DNA of 64,000 nucleotides from positions 1-64,000 of the forward strand of contig JAIBAI010000009.1 in NCBI GenBank assembly GCA_019695235.1. Direction: 5' to 3'. Of the stretch, positions 51,070 to 61,391 are shown piece after piece. The notes beneath the pieces were generated by a model that saw only the letters and a program-made list of their open reading frames with translations, did no database searches and was not told the origin of the DNA. Within the stretch, counting starts at the first letter, position 1. Each line of letters begins with the position of its first letter. The position numbers and the translations under genes are program-made. This stretch comes from Bacteroidia bacterium. Its GTDB lineage: Bacteria; Bacteroidota; Bacteroidia; M30B66.

Positions 51070-52528
51070 CCTGCACGATCGCCTGCTTACTTTTTTTTCT
51101 TTTTTTGCCGGAATGGGCATTGCAGGCTGTGCAATGATAGGCTATGGTTATACAGTACCATACGCTGGTGCTGGTTTCATTGTGAAGCAAATATGCCTTT
51201 TTATGGTTCTTTTTGCTGTTGCCGGAGGTAGTTTGGCTGGAGCGCTTGTTTCAGAATACAAACGCAATGATAAGATTTTACTTTTGTCGGTATTGGCTGC
51301 CGGTGTACTGGTGTTGTTGCTTCCATTTTACAGTAATTATGCTGAGAAAATTTCACTGCAGTTGAATGGGTTTGCTGCATTGGTCATATACACAGCCCTG
51401 GTGCTTACCTTACCCATTGCATGCATCAGTATGGTAATTCCATTGACTGTTGCCGGGTTAAAAAAGGGTGATGCTGGCTCTTATGCCCGCAAAACGGGGG
51501 TTGTTTTTGCTGTAATTATGATGGGCATTGCGCTGGGAAGCATGCTCTATCCAATGTTGATTATTCCTGCGCTGGGCCTGATTTGGTCGGCTATTGTTAC
51601 CGGGTTCTCATTGGCAATTATTCCGGCAATTCAGATATTCAGGCAGGGATGGCGCAAACCGGGCATATTGGGGATATTATTCGTGATTTTATTGCCCGGA
51701 ATGCTCATTGGTGGGGGCTTTACTGAAAAGCAGAGAGGTGTAAGTCTGCTTGACCTCGATGAACAATGGCAGATGAAGAAGGCGCAACTATACCTGAATG
51801 GGGCTCCTGTGAGCATTGGTTTTGACGCTTTGCCCGGAGATACTGCTAGGGTTTTAGATAATATCCTTGAGAATTGCTTCCAAGAGTCGGAAATACTTTA
51901 TATCGGGCCATTTAGTAATACGCTTGTAAGGCTATGTGCTGCTAATAATTTACGATTGACCCAGCTTGACGTCACAGGGTTAAATACCATTGATACCACT
52001 AACTCAACTTTTACAAGGGCGGGCTCGTTGAATTCACCAGTGGAGCCCAGGGTATTTCTGAATTCAACTTCTCAGCAATTCGATATTATTATACTTGACC
52101 TTATGCGAGGCGATGCCATCCGGGAAGGTCTTTTTTCTGTTGAGGTATTTATCAGACTAAGAAACCTTCTAAAGGCGGGTGGTCTTGGATTAATCCGTCT
52201 TCCGGATATTGAAGGGGAAGCAATTCATTGGTATGGAGTACGTTCGTTGTACAAAACAATTCGAAGTTTGGGCTTGTTCACTGAAGTGAGTAAGCCGACC
52301 AGGTCAAGCCCTTCAATGCTTTTATTTTCGGGTTCACGTGATGCTTTTGATGACCGTTTAGACGAGGTGCCCGGAATCAGCTATTTCTCTCAGGACTCAA
52401 TTCAGGTACAGGATGTACGCATATTAACAGACAATCGTCCAATGGCATCGCTGTATTTCCGGCATCAAATGGCTATGTTACGCCAGGAGCGACTTGCCTC
52501 AATGAGTAAGGTTAAGGCGCTCAAGTGA
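51059..52528 (+). CDS. Membrane protein with degenerate spermidine-synthase-like domain
   Basis: From the ATG at 51059, which overlaps the upstream gene by 11 bases, the protein has 489 residues. Residues ~10-225 contain six or seven hydrophobic segments. Residues ~240-480 follow the Rossmann pattern of spermidine-synthase-like methyltransferases (ILYIGPFSNTLVRLCAANNL near 276-295, FDIIILDLMR near 341-350, LKAGGLGLIRLP near 371-382), but the glycine-rich SAM loop GxGxG is replaced by GPFSN and the acidic residue after strand 2 sits in QLDVTG. Catalysis is therefore doubtful. An upstream start (50945) would overlap the previous gene by 125 bases. Function unknown. Confidence 0.65.
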   Translation: MKLNLHDRLLTFFSFFAGMGIAGCAMIGYGYTVPYAGAGFIVKQICLFMVLFAVAGGSLAGALVSEYKRNDKILLLSVLAAGVLVLLLPFYSNYAEKISLQLNGFAALVIYTALVLTLPIACISMVIPLTVAGLKKGDAGSYARKTGVVFAVIMMGIALGSMLYPMLIIPALGLIWSAIVTGFSLAIIPAIQIFRQGWRKPGILGILFVILLPGMLIGGGFTEKQRGVSLLDLDEQWQMKKAQLYLNGAPVSIGFDALPGDTARVLDNILENCFQESEILYIGPFSNTLVRLCAANNLRLTQLDVTGLNTIDTTNSTFTRAGSLNSPVEPRVFLNSTSQQFDIIILDLMRGDAIREGLFSVEVFIRLRNLLKAGGLGLIRLPDIEGEAIHWYGVRSLYKTIRSLGLFTEVSKPTRSSPSMLLFSGSRDAFDDRLDEVPGISYFSQDSIQVQDVRILTDNRPMASLYFRHQMAMLRQERLASMSKVKALK

Positions 52529-54343
52529 TTTGTGCAAAACTACTATTTGCCAGAGGCGGTTGTAATAATAGGTATGGCCAGCTTCAAATTGCTCCTTGTA
52601 AAACCGAAGTACCTTTTCATTGATTAAACCAAAGTTCCGGCATGCATCATCACTGCAATAGCGGTCAATTAAATAGTGCAGGTCTTTTTGGAGCCACTTG
52701 TCTAGCGGGATACTAAAACCCCACTTGGGGCGGTCGAAGAAGTGAGCAGGCACGTAATCAAAAAGAACCTGCTTTAACAGGTACTTCGCAACACCACTTT
52801 TATTTTTCAGTTCAGGGCTCAGGTTGAGGGCAAAAGTAACGATGCGGTAGTCGAGCAATGGAACACGTGTTTCGAGCGAGAATTGCATAGAAGCACGGTC
52901 TACCTTGGTGAGAAGGTCATCTTTGAGGTAATAACGTAAATCAAACAATGCTTGTGCCTCGTCTGCCATCAATTTTCTGGGAGTTGAAAAATTCAGGGGC
53001 GTAAAAGTATGACTGGGTTTGTTTATCAGCTGCTGTACCTCATTTTCTGAGAAATAATATTGTTCCTGCGAAAAAATATGTGGCCGAATTTGCGTTTCCG
53101 GCACATCAATGAACAGCCCGGCAGCCCTTTTCATTCTGTTGTTTCCGAAAGTAGCAAGTGTTTGGTGAATGGGGTATTTAAAAGCCTTAACAAAGGGATT
53201 GGCAAGACGCCTTGCCCAGGTATAGGCCCCATAGCCTAGAAAAAGTTCGTCACCACCATCACCCGAAAGGGTCATGGTTACGTGTTTGCGTGCCAGTTTA
53301 GAAACGAGCATTGTCGGAATGGCAGATGAATCAGCATAAGGCTCATCATAAGCATCAACCATACGGTCGAGGCATTCAAGCGCATCATGTTCAGTTACAG
53401 TAAATGTGTGATGATGCGTACCAAGGTAATTGGCAACTTGTTCGGCATAATGCGATTCATTGTGCTTTGAATCGTTAAAACCAATACTGAACGTGTTTAC
53501 AGGATGCCCTGAATTGTGTTGTGCTACGGCAGTAACCAGACTGGAGTCAATGCCCCCACTGAGAAAAGTTCCAAATGGTACATCACTGATCATGCGGTAT
53601 TTTACCGAGCTGTTAACAAGGCTTTTGAGTTGTTCTTTGGCTTTTATTTCATTTGTCAGGCACTCAGCAAAGACTTGCTCTTCAGGTTGCCAATAGGATT
53701 CAATAAGTAATTTGCCGTTTTTATAAAGTGCGTAAGAGCCGGAAGGAAGTTTTCTGACTTCTGCCACAATGCTTTGAGGTTCAGGAATATAGCCCAAAAG
53801 CAGGAAATCATGCACAGCTTGTGCATTGAGTGTGAAAGGGTAATGATTGCGAAGGCTTAATAGGCTTTTTAACTCAGATGCAAAAGCAATGCCATCTTCG
53901 TTTTGGAGATAATAAAGGGGTTTTATCCCCATCCGGTCGCGACATATAAACAGCTCTTGTTTGGGTTCATGCCAAATTGCGAATGCGAACATCCCGTTGA
54001 ACCTATGAATAGCCTGCGGGCCCCAGGCGAGGTATGCCTCCAGTAAAACTTCTGTATCAGAGCTGGTACGTGTGTTAAGGCCCAGGTCGGCAGCGATTTC
54101 CTTGAAATTATATATCTCACCATTAAAAATCACCAGCGCATTACCATCTGCCGAACGCATTGGCTGGTTTGCGGCAGAAGATAAATCAAGAATACTCAGG
54201 CGACGGTGTCCGAGGCCTACAGGCCCGTTCAAATGATAGCCGGCGGCATCCGGGCCACGATGGGCCAGGGCAAGGGTCATTGCTTCGAGGGTTTCCTGAT
54301 TGAATTTCCCCGCAGAATGGTAGAAGCCTGCTATTCCGCACAT
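52499..54343 (-). CDS. asnB: Glutamine-hydrolysing asparagine synthase (AsnB type)
   Basis: A 614-residue two-domain enzyme. Cys2 (MCGIAGF) is the N-terminal nucleophile glutaminase, with HRGPDAAG near 29-36 and NGEIYNF near 74-80. The synthetase domain has PPi loop LSGGIDSSLV near 256-265 and LSGDGGDELFLGYGAY near 358-373. It could make asparagine or, given its place beside YfhO and a glycosyltransferase, amidate a sugar uronate as AsnB-like enzymes in surface-polysaccharide clusters do. It follows the YfhO gene by 2 bases and overlaps the convergent gene at its 3' end by 30 bases. Confidence 0.93.
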   Translation of the reverse strand: MCGIAGFYHSAGKFNQETLEAMTLALAHRGPDAAGYHLNGPVGLGHRRLSILDLSSAANQPMRSADGNALVIFNGEIYNFKEIAADLGLNTRTSSDTEVLLEAYLAWGPQAIHRFNGMFAFAIWHEPKQELFICRDRMGIKPLYYLQNEDGIAFASELKSLLSLRNHYPFTLNAQAVHDFLLLGYIPEPQSIVAEVRKLPSGSYALYKNGKLLIESYWQPEEQVFAECLTNEIKAKEQLKSLVNSSVKYRMISDVPFGTFLSGGIDSSLVTAVAQHNSGHPVNTFSIGFNDSKHNESHYAEQVANYLGTHHHTFTVTEHDALECLDRMVDAYDEPYADSSAIPTMLVSKLARKHVTMTLSGDGGDELFLGYGAYTWARRLANPFVKAFKYPIHQTLATFGNNRMKRAAGLFIDVPETQIRPHIFSQEQYYFSENEVQQLINKPSHTFTPLNFSTPRKLMADEAQALFDLRYYLKDDLLTKVDRASMQFSLETRVPLLDYRIVTFALNLSPELKNKSGVAKYLLKQVLFDYVPAHFFDRPKWGFSIPLDKWLQKDLHYLIDRYCSDDACRNFGLINEKVLRFYKEQFEAGHTYYYNRLWQIVVLHKSLERLNLTH

Positions 54344-54345
54344 AC

Positions 54346-57003
54346 TTATTTGGCTTCTGCTTTGGTGGAATTTCTGAAATAGAATGCTAAAAATGCCAAA
54401 GCAACAGCCAATAGTAGCGAAGATGCAGCGTATGAAATCATTTCAGTATTGCTATATACCGCTGGTTCAAAACGAAATTCTATTTCGTGTTTCCCCGCAG
54501 GAATTAACATACCACGAAGAATATAATTTGTTCGAAAGTGCTGAGTTTCTTTGCCGTCAACAAAGGCCTTCCAGCCATTCGCGTAATAAATCTCAGAGAA
54601 GACTGCAAGTTGTGTAGAAGCAGCCTGCGACGAATATACCAGGCGGTTAGGTGCATAACTGTTAAGCGTGATGGTAGCATTACTATCAGGTGCAGGCGAC
54701 CATGCTTTAACTTGCTCAGCGAAACGCTCATCCACTATGGCGACTTCTGCAGGGTTAACTTTCCCAACAGTTGTAATTTCTTCATCTGCGTTTTTAACAG
54801 TTTTTATAGACGACACGAACCAGGCATTGCCAAGGGCAGCAGGATTCACCAGTGGCGGTGCTTTTTCATTATAGATGATATAGCGCGTATTAAGCATGTT
54901 GAATGCGTACAGTTTGCCCATTTGTTCTTTCAACATTGAATCAGAGGGACGGCTGTTGAGAATACCATAAAGGCCACGGATATTTGAGTCAAGATGAAAC
55001 TCAATAAACTCCTGATAACGTTCGAGTTTGGCGGCACTGTAACCACCAACTGACTTATGGAAAAACGAGGTAGCAGCATCATTGAAAATTCCGGCACGTG
55101 CTGTAAGGTTCAATACACGATAATCAGTATTGGCAAGCAGTGCCCTGAAGCGGTATTTGGCATCTTCAGCGGCGCTACGCTGCATCTTTGATTTTTCTCC
55201 CTTTGTGCGTTCTGATTGATAAGTTTTAATTTTCGCTGACAGGCTTGGGTCGGCTGCCAGTTCCATTTGGTAGATTGCCTCATCCGCTTCAGAGGGCATA
55301 AAGGGAATTTCAGCTTTGGCTACCGGTACGAAATCTTTGCTGTTCACGTAACGTTTATCAACAGAAAAAAGGTCGCCAGTGATAAAAACACCACAAACAA
55401 TAGCCAGTACCAGTGCTGGTAGCTTGAAACGGTCAAATACCCATATTGTGGCTGCACCCAGCAGAATTAATAAAAATGAGCGAAGAGCATCCGCTTTGAA
55501 TACGGCAACACGTACTGCTTCCAGACTACTTTGCATACCTGCCATCCATGAAGTGGCCGCATTTTGATCCATTCCGTTTTGTTGGAGGGCATCAAGAATC
55601 TGGTTTGAAATTGCAGGATTCAGGTAGTCGAAGCTGAAAAAAGTATCCGGCAGCAAATAAAACAACAATGAGAGCCCCCCTGTAAGGGTAAATGCAGCAA
55701 AGAATTCTTTTTGTTTTTCGCGAAGGATACCTGGATTTTTTACCACTTCATTAATGCCCAGAATAGCCATGAATGGAAGAAGGAAGTCGGTAATAATCAG
55801 TGTCATCTTCACCGCCCTGAACTTGTTGTAAAGGGGGAAGTTGTTGAGCATAAAGACTGAAAATGCTTCTGCGTTTTTACCCCAGGAGAGTACGATAGCG
55901 AATATAGCTGCTGCGAGAATTGCCCACCTGAGTGGCCCTTTTACAAGCATTAAGCCAAGTACAAAAAAGAAGCAAATAATAGCACCAGCGTAGAACGGTC
56001 CTGTTGTTGAAGTGTCAGACCAATACTGGGGCAATCGAGCGATCATCGTACGGTATTGTTGTTCTGCCTCTTTTAGTGCAGACTTTTCAGTACCCAAATC
56101 AGTGTTAGATGCTCCTCCGTATATATTGGGGATCATGTACGAAAAAGTTTCACCAACACCATAACTGTAATCAAGTGCATAGTTTTTATCCAAACCTCCG
56201 TCATCACGGTGTTCTTTGATTGTCAGCTCAGATTTGCCCCTGATAGAATCTTTCCCATAGTCGTAAATAGTGTACAATGATGAACTATTGGTAAGCAGGC
56301 CAAATATTCCGGCAATTGCAATGGCGGCAAATGCTTGGCCAAACTGAGGCAATTGCTTTTGTATGAAGGCGTTTACCAATTGTGCAAGTACATAAAAACC
56401 GAGTATGAATGAAAGGTAATACGTTACCTGAAGGTGGCCTGCTTTAATTTGCAGACTCAGAAACAGGGCTGTAATGATTGCCCCGGCCCAAGCGCGCCCG
56501 TTAAATGCCATGATTACCCCAGCGAAAACCCAGGGAATCCATGAGATACCGTCAACTTTCGACATGTGCCCTGCTTCCATAATCAGCAGGTTATAGGTGC
56601 TAAAACAATATGCTGCAGCCCCCACTACTGCAAGAGGTGGCCTTACTTTAAGGATAAGTAAAAGGAAGTACATTCCCAGCATGAGCACAAACATTGAGTC
56701 TGCCGGGCGGGGTAGCCCTAATTTTATGAATTTACCAACATATTGAACCAGGTTTCCGTGATACACTACCGAAATGAGGTACCCTGGCATTCCACCGAAC
56801 ATTGAGTTGGTCCATAAGGCTTCTTCACCGGTGCGTTCACGAAAATCAGCCAACTCATTCGACATGCCTTTGTGCTGCTCAATATCATCCATCCGGAGGG
56901 TTTTGTTATCGAGCAACTCAGGAAAATAAAAGAAAATCAGGCAGATAAAGACAAGAATAGCCGCCAGATGCGGCAAAATCGTACGGAAGTTAAACGGCTT
57001 CAT
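54346..57003 (-). CDS. YfhO-family membrane protein
   Basis: A large inner-membrane protein of 885 residues from the ATG at 57003 (57048 would add 15). About 12-14 hydrophobic segments cover ~10-560, with the motif GHMSKVDGISWIPWVFAGVIMAF near 143-165. A soluble beta-rich domain follows (~560-860, including YANGWKAFVDGK) and a last membrane helix at ~860-880. YfhO family proteins are GT-C-like and in Firmicutes help glycosylate lipoteichoic acid. Here the acceptor is unknown. It is 2 bases upstream of asnB, so they form an operon. Confidence 0.9.
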   Translation of the reverse strand: MKPFNFRTILPHLAAILVFICLIFFYFPELLDNKTLRMDDIEQHKGMSNELADFRERTGEEALWTNSMFGGMPGYLISVVYHGNLVQYVGKFIKLGLPRPADSMFVLMLGMYFLLLILKVRPPLAVVGAAAYCFSTYNLLIMEAGHMSKVDGISWIPWVFAGVIMAFNGRAWAGAIITALFLSLQIKAGHLQVTYYLSFILGFYVLAQLVNAFIQKQLPQFGQAFAAIAIAGIFGLLTNSSSLYTIYDYGKDSIRGKSELTIKEHRDDGGLDKNYALDYSYGVGETFSYMIPNIYGGASNTDLGTEKSALKEAEQQYRTMIARLPQYWSDTSTTGPFYAGAIICFFFVLGLMLVKGPLRWAILAAAIFAIVLSWGKNAEAFSVFMLNNFPLYNKFRAVKMTLIITDFLLPFMAILGINEVVKNPGILREKQKEFFAAFTLTGGLSLLFYLLPDTFFSFDYLNPAISNQILDALQQNGMDQNAATSWMAGMQSSLEAVRVAVFKADALRSFLLILLGAATIWVFDRFKLPALVLAIVCGVFITGDLFSVDKRYVNSKDFVPVAKAEIPFMPSEADEAIYQMELAADPSLSAKIKTYQSERTKGEKSKMQRSAAEDAKYRFRALLANTDYRVLNLTARAGIFNDAATSFFHKSVGGYSAAKLERYQEFIEFHLDSNIRGLYGILNSRPSDSMLKEQMGKLYAFNMLNTRYIIYNEKAPPLVNPAALGNAWFVSSIKTVKNADEEITTVGKVNPAEVAIVDERFAEQVKAWSPAPDSNATITLNSYAPNRLVYSSQAASTQLAVFSEIYYANGWKAFVDGKETQHFRTNYILRGMLIPAGKHEIEFRFEPAVYSNTEMISYAASSLLLAVALAFLAFYFRNSTKAEAK

Positions 57004-57135
57004 GCGAGAAAATGAGCGGTAAAGATATTGTTTTCTACTTCGCTTCATTGAGCATTCTTTTATATGCCTGATTATTAGACTAATACAGGTAATAACAACT
57101 TAGAAAAAAATACAGCTTAATTGCGAACATTTTAC

Positions 57136-57143
57136 TAATTTTG
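57136..57143 (+). promoter_or_regulatory. -7 element of rpoD
   Basis: TAATTTTG lies 39 bases before the rpoD ATG at 57183; a TTG occurs only 12 bases upstream, too close for a good -33. Confidence 0.35.
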
Positions 57144-57182
57144 CCGTTTCTTTTTTTACCCAAACTTTACTTTTCAAAACCC

Positions 57183-58046
57183 ATGAGGCAACTAAAGATC
57201 ACAAAACAGGTAACCAATCGCGAAACAGCCTCATTAGATAAGTACTTACAAGAAATTGGTAAAGTTGAACTGATTACCGCAGAAGAAGAAGTTGAACTGG
57301 CACGTCGTATTCGTCAGGGCGATCAGGCTGCCCTAGAGAAGCTGACCAAAGCGAACCTGCGTTTTGTGGTTTCAGTATCAAAGCAGTATCAGAATCAGGG
57401 TTTAAGCCTGCCTGACCTTATTAACGAAGGGAACCTTGGTTTGATAAAAGCTGCACAGCGTTTTGATGAAACCCGTGGGTTTAAGTTTATTTCTTATGCA
57501 GTTTGGTGGATTCGCCAGTCAATTCTTCAGGCTTTGGCTGAGCAATCACGTATTGTAAGGCTCCCACTAAACAAGATTGGTTCGATCAATAAGATTAATA
57601 AAGCGTTTTCAAAATTAGAGCAGGAGTACGAGCGCGAGCCAAGTGCCGAAGAAATTGCTGCTTTGCTTGAGCTTACAGAGAACGATGTAAAAGAAAGCAT
57701 GAAAAATTCAGGGCGTCACGTTTCGATGGATGCCCCTCTGGTACAGGGTGAGGAAAGCAATATGTATGATGTATTGCGTTCAAGTGACAGCCCAAGTCCG
57801 GAAGCAGGTTTGATTAATGATTCTTTACGCCGGGAGATTGACCGGGCACTTAGCACACTTACCTCCCGTGAGGCAGATGTTATTAAGTACTATTTTGGTT
57901 TAAACGGAGAGCATGCCATGACTTTAGAAGAAATTGGCGAGAAGTTCGACCTCACCCGTGAGCGTGTGCGCCAAATTAAGGAGAAGGCAATTCGCAGGTT
58001 AAAGCAAACTTCCAGAAGTAAGATTCTGAAAACTTATTTGGGCTAA
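57183..58046 (+). CDS. rpoD: Primary RNA polymerase sigma factor
   Basis: Housekeeping sigma of the short Bacteroidota form: 287 residues lacking region 1.1. Region 2 contains [58 protein letters not shown] (~57-115). Region 3 follows, and region 4 has the helix-turn-helix [18 protein letters not shown] near 256-273. The ATG at 57183 matches the family N-terminus [14 protein letters not shown]; the in-frame codons before it (from 57141) are leader. This factor should read the TTG-N19-TAnnTTTG promoters found in the window. Confidence 0.97.
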   Translation: MRQLKITKQVTNRETASLDKYLQEIGKVELITAEEEVELARRIRQGDQAALEKLTKANLRFVVSVSKQYQNQGLSLPDLINEGNLGLIKAAQRFDETRGFKFISYAVWWIRQSILQALAEQSRIVRLPLNKIGSINKINKAFSKLEQEYEREPSAEEIAALLELTENDVKESMKNSGRHVSMDAPLVQGEESNMYDVLRSSDSPSPEAGLINDSLRREIDRALSTLTSREADVIKYYFGLNGEHAMTLEEIGEKFDLTRERVRQIKEKAIRRLKQTSRSKILKTYLG

Positions 58047-58166
58047 GCTTCATTGTACTTGGGTGGGGCATTTTTCCACGAAATTTGCCATAGCTGATTA
58101 ACTAATTATTGAAGATGCTATTGCTTGTTCTGTCCTTTTGGATAGGTGCTTCATCTTTTCTTTTCA

Positions 58167-58174
58167 TAGCTTTG
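58167..58174 (+). promoter_or_regulatory. -7 element of the T9SS-protein gene, four bases from the ATG
   Basis: TAGCTTTG is a perfect -7 element followed by CCGA and then the ATG at 58179. Confidence 0.5.
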
Positions 58175-58178
58175 CCGA

Positions 58179-59504
58179 ATGAATAGATTGAAGTTTTCAA
58201 GCCTGGTGCTTGGTGTGTTTTTTACACAATTTACCCTTCAGGGGCAGTGTACCCTTACGATAGATTCGGTAGTTACAACACAAGTAAGTTGTTATGGTCA
58301 ATCTGATGGCAGTATTACCGTTTATGCAAGTGGAAATACCGGTGCAATACAATACAGCAATGGCTCAGGCGGCGATGGTATAGTGCCGGAAGTAAAGTTT
58401 GATGCACCTGCTGATTTAAGCACCGCAGGTGGCTCCGGGCCTACTGATCGCTGGTGGTCGCCTTCGTCGTGTAATAGTGGTGTTTATTTCCAATACAGCA
58501 CGCAACAGGGTTGTCCGGCGGGTTCGGCACTCTTTACAGGAGGTTTTAGCGGTTTTGCCGGATGTTTTCTGCGCTCACCAAAAATCAATATGAACGGTAT
58601 TGACCAGGTAAGTGTGCAGATGGATTTGACCCATAGTTTTTCATCCGGCAGGCCCAATGACAACCTCCGTTTCTATGTATGGGTAAACGGGGCTTATCGG
58701 TCAACCCCGGGGCTTTTTACTATTAATGGTGTAAGTGGAAATACCCTTAAGTTTGATCAGGAAAGAACTTGTGAGAATACTATTGTTACAGTTGATTTAT
58801 CAGCCATTGATGCGAACAGCCGCCAGGATTTTATGTTTTATATAGAATCTGCATGTGCTTATGCCAATTGCAGCCCCTATATGGTTTCGGTTGATAATAT
58901 AAATATCTCACAAGGCCAGAGTTACCAGGTGAGCCAAACGTTCTCAGGTCTGGCACCAGGTTCGTACCCGATTACAATAAAAGATGCTTCAGGTTGTGTG
59001 GCACGTCTTTCAAGCCCGGTACTCATTACAGCGCCCGATTCGGTTCAACCGCTTGTTTCGCTGGAAGGCGCAGTATTAAGCACCGGCGAATATTCAGCAT
59101 ACCAATGGTTTCTTGATGGAAATGTGATAGAAGGGGCCACAGAGCAGCAATATATCATTGCAGCCAATGGCGAGTATTCGGTAAGCGTGATTGATTCAAA
59201 TGGTTGTGGCGGTAGTTCGGATGAATTTACGGTTTTAACAACAGGGCTGACATGTGAAGATTTGGGGCGGGATATGAAAACCATGCCTAACCCGTTCCAG
59301 GATAAAGTTCTGTTGAGGTGGACAGCATCCGGAACAAGATTGGTTGAGCTGAGAAATTTAAGTGGCCAGCTGCTGCTTTCGAAAATTAGTCGTAACAATT
59401 CTGAGCTTATTGACACTGGCTTAATTGCTCCAGGCATTTATGTGTTGAAGGTTACTGAGGCGGGTGTTCATTATAGCAGGATGCTTGTAAAATCGGCAGA
59501 TTAG
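58179..59504 (+). CDS. Secreted protein with SprB-type repeat and T9SS sorting domain
   Basis: A 441-residue exported protein. Residues 1-~22 form a signal peptide ([15 protein letters not shown]). [20 protein letters not shown] near 32-51 is the start of a SprB-type repeat, interrupted by a jelly-roll-like middle section (~65-245, with paired Cys) before the closing part of the repeat ([22 protein letters not shown]). An Ig-like segment ([20 protein letters not shown] near 309-328) precedes the type A sorting domain (~365-441, ending [16 protein letters not shown]). It is a surface or extracellular protein, possibly an adhesin. korA begins 44 bases downstream under its own promoter. Confidence 0.88.
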   Translation: MNRLKFSSLVLGVFFTQFTLQGQCTLTIDSVVTTQVSCYGQSDGSITVYASGNTGAIQYSNGSGGDGIVPEVKFDAPADLSTAGGSGPTDRWWSPSSCNSGVYFQYSTQQGCPAGSALFTGGFSGFAGCFLRSPKINMNGIDQVSVQMDLTHSFSSGRPNDNLRFYVWVNGAYRSTPGLFTINGVSGNTLKFDQERTCENTIVTVDLSAIDANSRQDFMFYIESACAYANCSPYMVSVDNINISQGQSYQVSQTFSGLAPGSYPITIKDASGCVARLSSPVLITAPDSVQPLVSLEGAVLSTGEYSAYQWFLDGNVIEGATEQQYIIAANGEYSVSVIDSNGCGGSSDEFTVLTTGLTCEDLGRDMKTMPNPFQDKVLLRWTASGTRLVELRNLSGQLLLSKISRNNSELIDTGLIAPGIYVLKVTEAGVHYSRMLVKSAD

Positions 59505-59513
59505 TTATATTTG
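59485..59513 (+). promoter_or_regulatory. Promoter of korAB
   Basis: TTG (59485-59487), an 18-base spacer and TATATTTG (59506-59513) fit the consensus. It overlaps the stop codon of the upstream gene. Confidence 0.7.
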
Positions 59514-59547
59514 TTTAATTCATAATGTACGGAAAAAACGTTTGAAA

Positions 59548-61389
59548 ATGGAAAAAGACTCACTGGTTGTTCCAGATGCAACCATTTTGTTTGCTGGTGA
59601 TTCGGGTGATGGGATGCAGTTGACTGGCAGTCAGTTTACCACCACCACAGCTTTGTTTGGAAATGACGTAAGTACTTTCCCCAACTTCCCGGCAGAAATT
59701 AGAGCACCACAGGGTACACTGGCTGGTGTTTCAGGCTTTCAAATACGCTTTTCAAGTGAACAGATTTATACCTCTGGTGACCACTGTGACATGTTGGTGG
59801 TGATGAATGCTGCTGCACTGAAGGCAAACCTGAAGCAATTAAAAGCAGGGGGTACAATCATTGCCAATACCGAAGGTTTTGATGCAAAAAACCTCCGTCT
59901 CGCAAAATATCCTGATGGTGTTAACCCACTTGAGGATGGCAGTTTAGAGGGGTACCGTTTGCTTACAATTGATGTAACACGCCTTACCAAGGCAACGCTT
60001 GAAGGCAGCGGACTTGGAACCAAAGAGATTGACCGCACCAAAAACATGTTTGTTCTTGGGTTTATCTATTGGATATATAACCGTCCGCTCGACAATACCA
60101 TCAAGTTTATTGAGCAAAAGTTTGCCAAAAGGCCAGAGATTGTTGAGGCAAACCTAAAGGCCCTCAAGGCCGGATATCATTACGGCGACACTACAGAAAC
60201 CATGATACCGCGGGTGCAGGTTGAGAAGGCCAAAATTGAACCCGGCATATACCGCAATATTAATGGAAATCCCGCAACGGCTATCGGGCTTGTTGCAGCA
60301 GCGAAAAAATCGGGCTTAAAGCTCTTCTTAGGTTCTTATCCCATTACACCGGCATCGGATATTTTACATGAATTATCAAAGTACAAGAATTTCGGTGTAG
60401 GCACATTTCAGGCTGAAGATGAAATTGCTGCAATTTGTTCTGCAATAGGTGCGTCATTTGGGGGAGCACTAGCGGTGACTACTTCTTCAGGCCCTGGAAT
60501 AGCGCTTAAAACAGAGGCAATTGGTCTGGCTTTAATGTTAGAGTTGCCGCTTGTTATCATCAATGTTCAACGCGGCGGACCTTCTACCGGTTTGCCTACC
60601 AAGACCGAACAGTCTGATTTGTTACAGGCGGTTTATGGCAGAAATGGTGAAGCGCCGGTACCGGTAATTTCAGCCAACACCCCATCTGATTGTTTTTATG
60701 CAGTTTATGAAGCCTGTAAAATTGCTGTAGAGCATAGTACGCCGGTATTTTTTCTGAGTGATGGTTATATTGCCAATGGAGCTGAACCCTGGCGGTTTCC
60801 AAAGGAGGCTGATTTGAAGCCGATTGCACCTGTTTTTGCAGAAAAACCGGCTGAAGGGGAGAAATTTTTGCCCTACAAGAGAGACGAAAAATTAGCCCGT
60901 AAATGGGCGATACCTGGTACTGCTGGTATTGAACACCGCATTGGCGGTATTGAAAAGGAACACGAAACCGGTAATATATCTTATGATCCTGAAAACCATG
61001 AATTTATGGTGAAGCTTAGGGCGGAAAAGGTAGCCAGAATCGCCGATTACATTCCGCTTCAGGAAATAGATAACGGACCTGCAAAGGGGAAATTATTGGT
61101 ATTAGGATGGGGCTCAACTTATGGGTCCATCAAAACAGCGGTTAAATCTGCCTTGGCACAAGGCTACAGTGTAGCACACGCGCAGGTGCGTTACCTGAAT
61201 CCGTTCCCGAAGAATCTGGGTGAACTATTACATAACTACGATTATGTTTTGGTGCCGGAAATGAACAACGGTCAATTGGTGCGTATGATAAGAGATCAAT
61301 ATCTGGTTCCTGCTGAAGGTTTTAATAAGATCAAAGGTGTACCATTTACAGCAGATGAACTTTTTACAAAAATTAAAAGTCTGGCATAA
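59548..61389 (+). CDS. korA: 2-oxoacid:ferredoxin oxidoreductase, alpha subunit (gamma-alpha fusion)
   Basis: Together with KorB it oxidatively decarboxylates a 2-oxoacid, probably 2-oxoglutarate, reducing ferredoxin. The 613-residue chain starts with a gamma domain (~10-200; [20 protein letters not shown] near 13-32), followed by the alpha pyrimidine-binding domain (~215-430; [16 protein letters not shown] near 264, [16 protein letters not shown] near 290) and a C-terminal domain. The ATG at 59548 is used; an in-frame TTG lies two codons before. korB begins 2 bases after the stop. Confidence 0.94.
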   Translation: MEKDSLVVPDATILFAGDSGDGMQLTGSQFTTTTALFGNDVSTFPNFPAEIRAPQGTLAGVSGFQIRFSSEQIYTSGDHCDMLVVMNAAALKANLKQLKAGGTIIANTEGFDAKNLRLAKYPDGVNPLEDGSLEGYRLLTIDVTRLTKATLEGSGLGTKEIDRTKNMFVLGFIYWIYNRPLDNTIKFIEQKFAKRPEIVEANLKALKAGYHYGDTTETMIPRVQVEKAKIEPGIYRNINGNPATAIGLVAAAKKSGLKLFLGSYPITPASDILHELSKYKNFGVGTFQAEDEIAAICSAIGASFGGALAVTTSSGPGIALKTEAIGLALMLELPLVIINVQRGGPSTGLPTKTEQSDLLQAVYGRNGEAPVPVISANTPSDCFYAVYEACKIAVEHSTPVFFLSDGYIANGAEPWRFPKEADLKPIAPVFAEKPAEGEKFLPYKRDEKLARKWAIPGTAGIEHRIGGIEKEHETGNISYDPENHEFMVKLRAEKVARIADYIPLQEIDNGPAKGKLLVLGWGSTYGSIKTAVKSALAQGYSVAHAQVRYLNPFPKNLGELLHNYDYVLVPEMNNGQLVRMIRDQYLVPAEGFNKIKGVPFTADELFTKIKSLA

Positions 61390-61391
61390 GC

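Noticed and set aside
50945-52528. Longer membrane/spermidine-synthase-like gene (start at 50945)
   Set aside because: It would overlap the upstream gene by 125 bases; the ATG at 51059 gives a usual short overlap and a normal N-terminal membrane segment.
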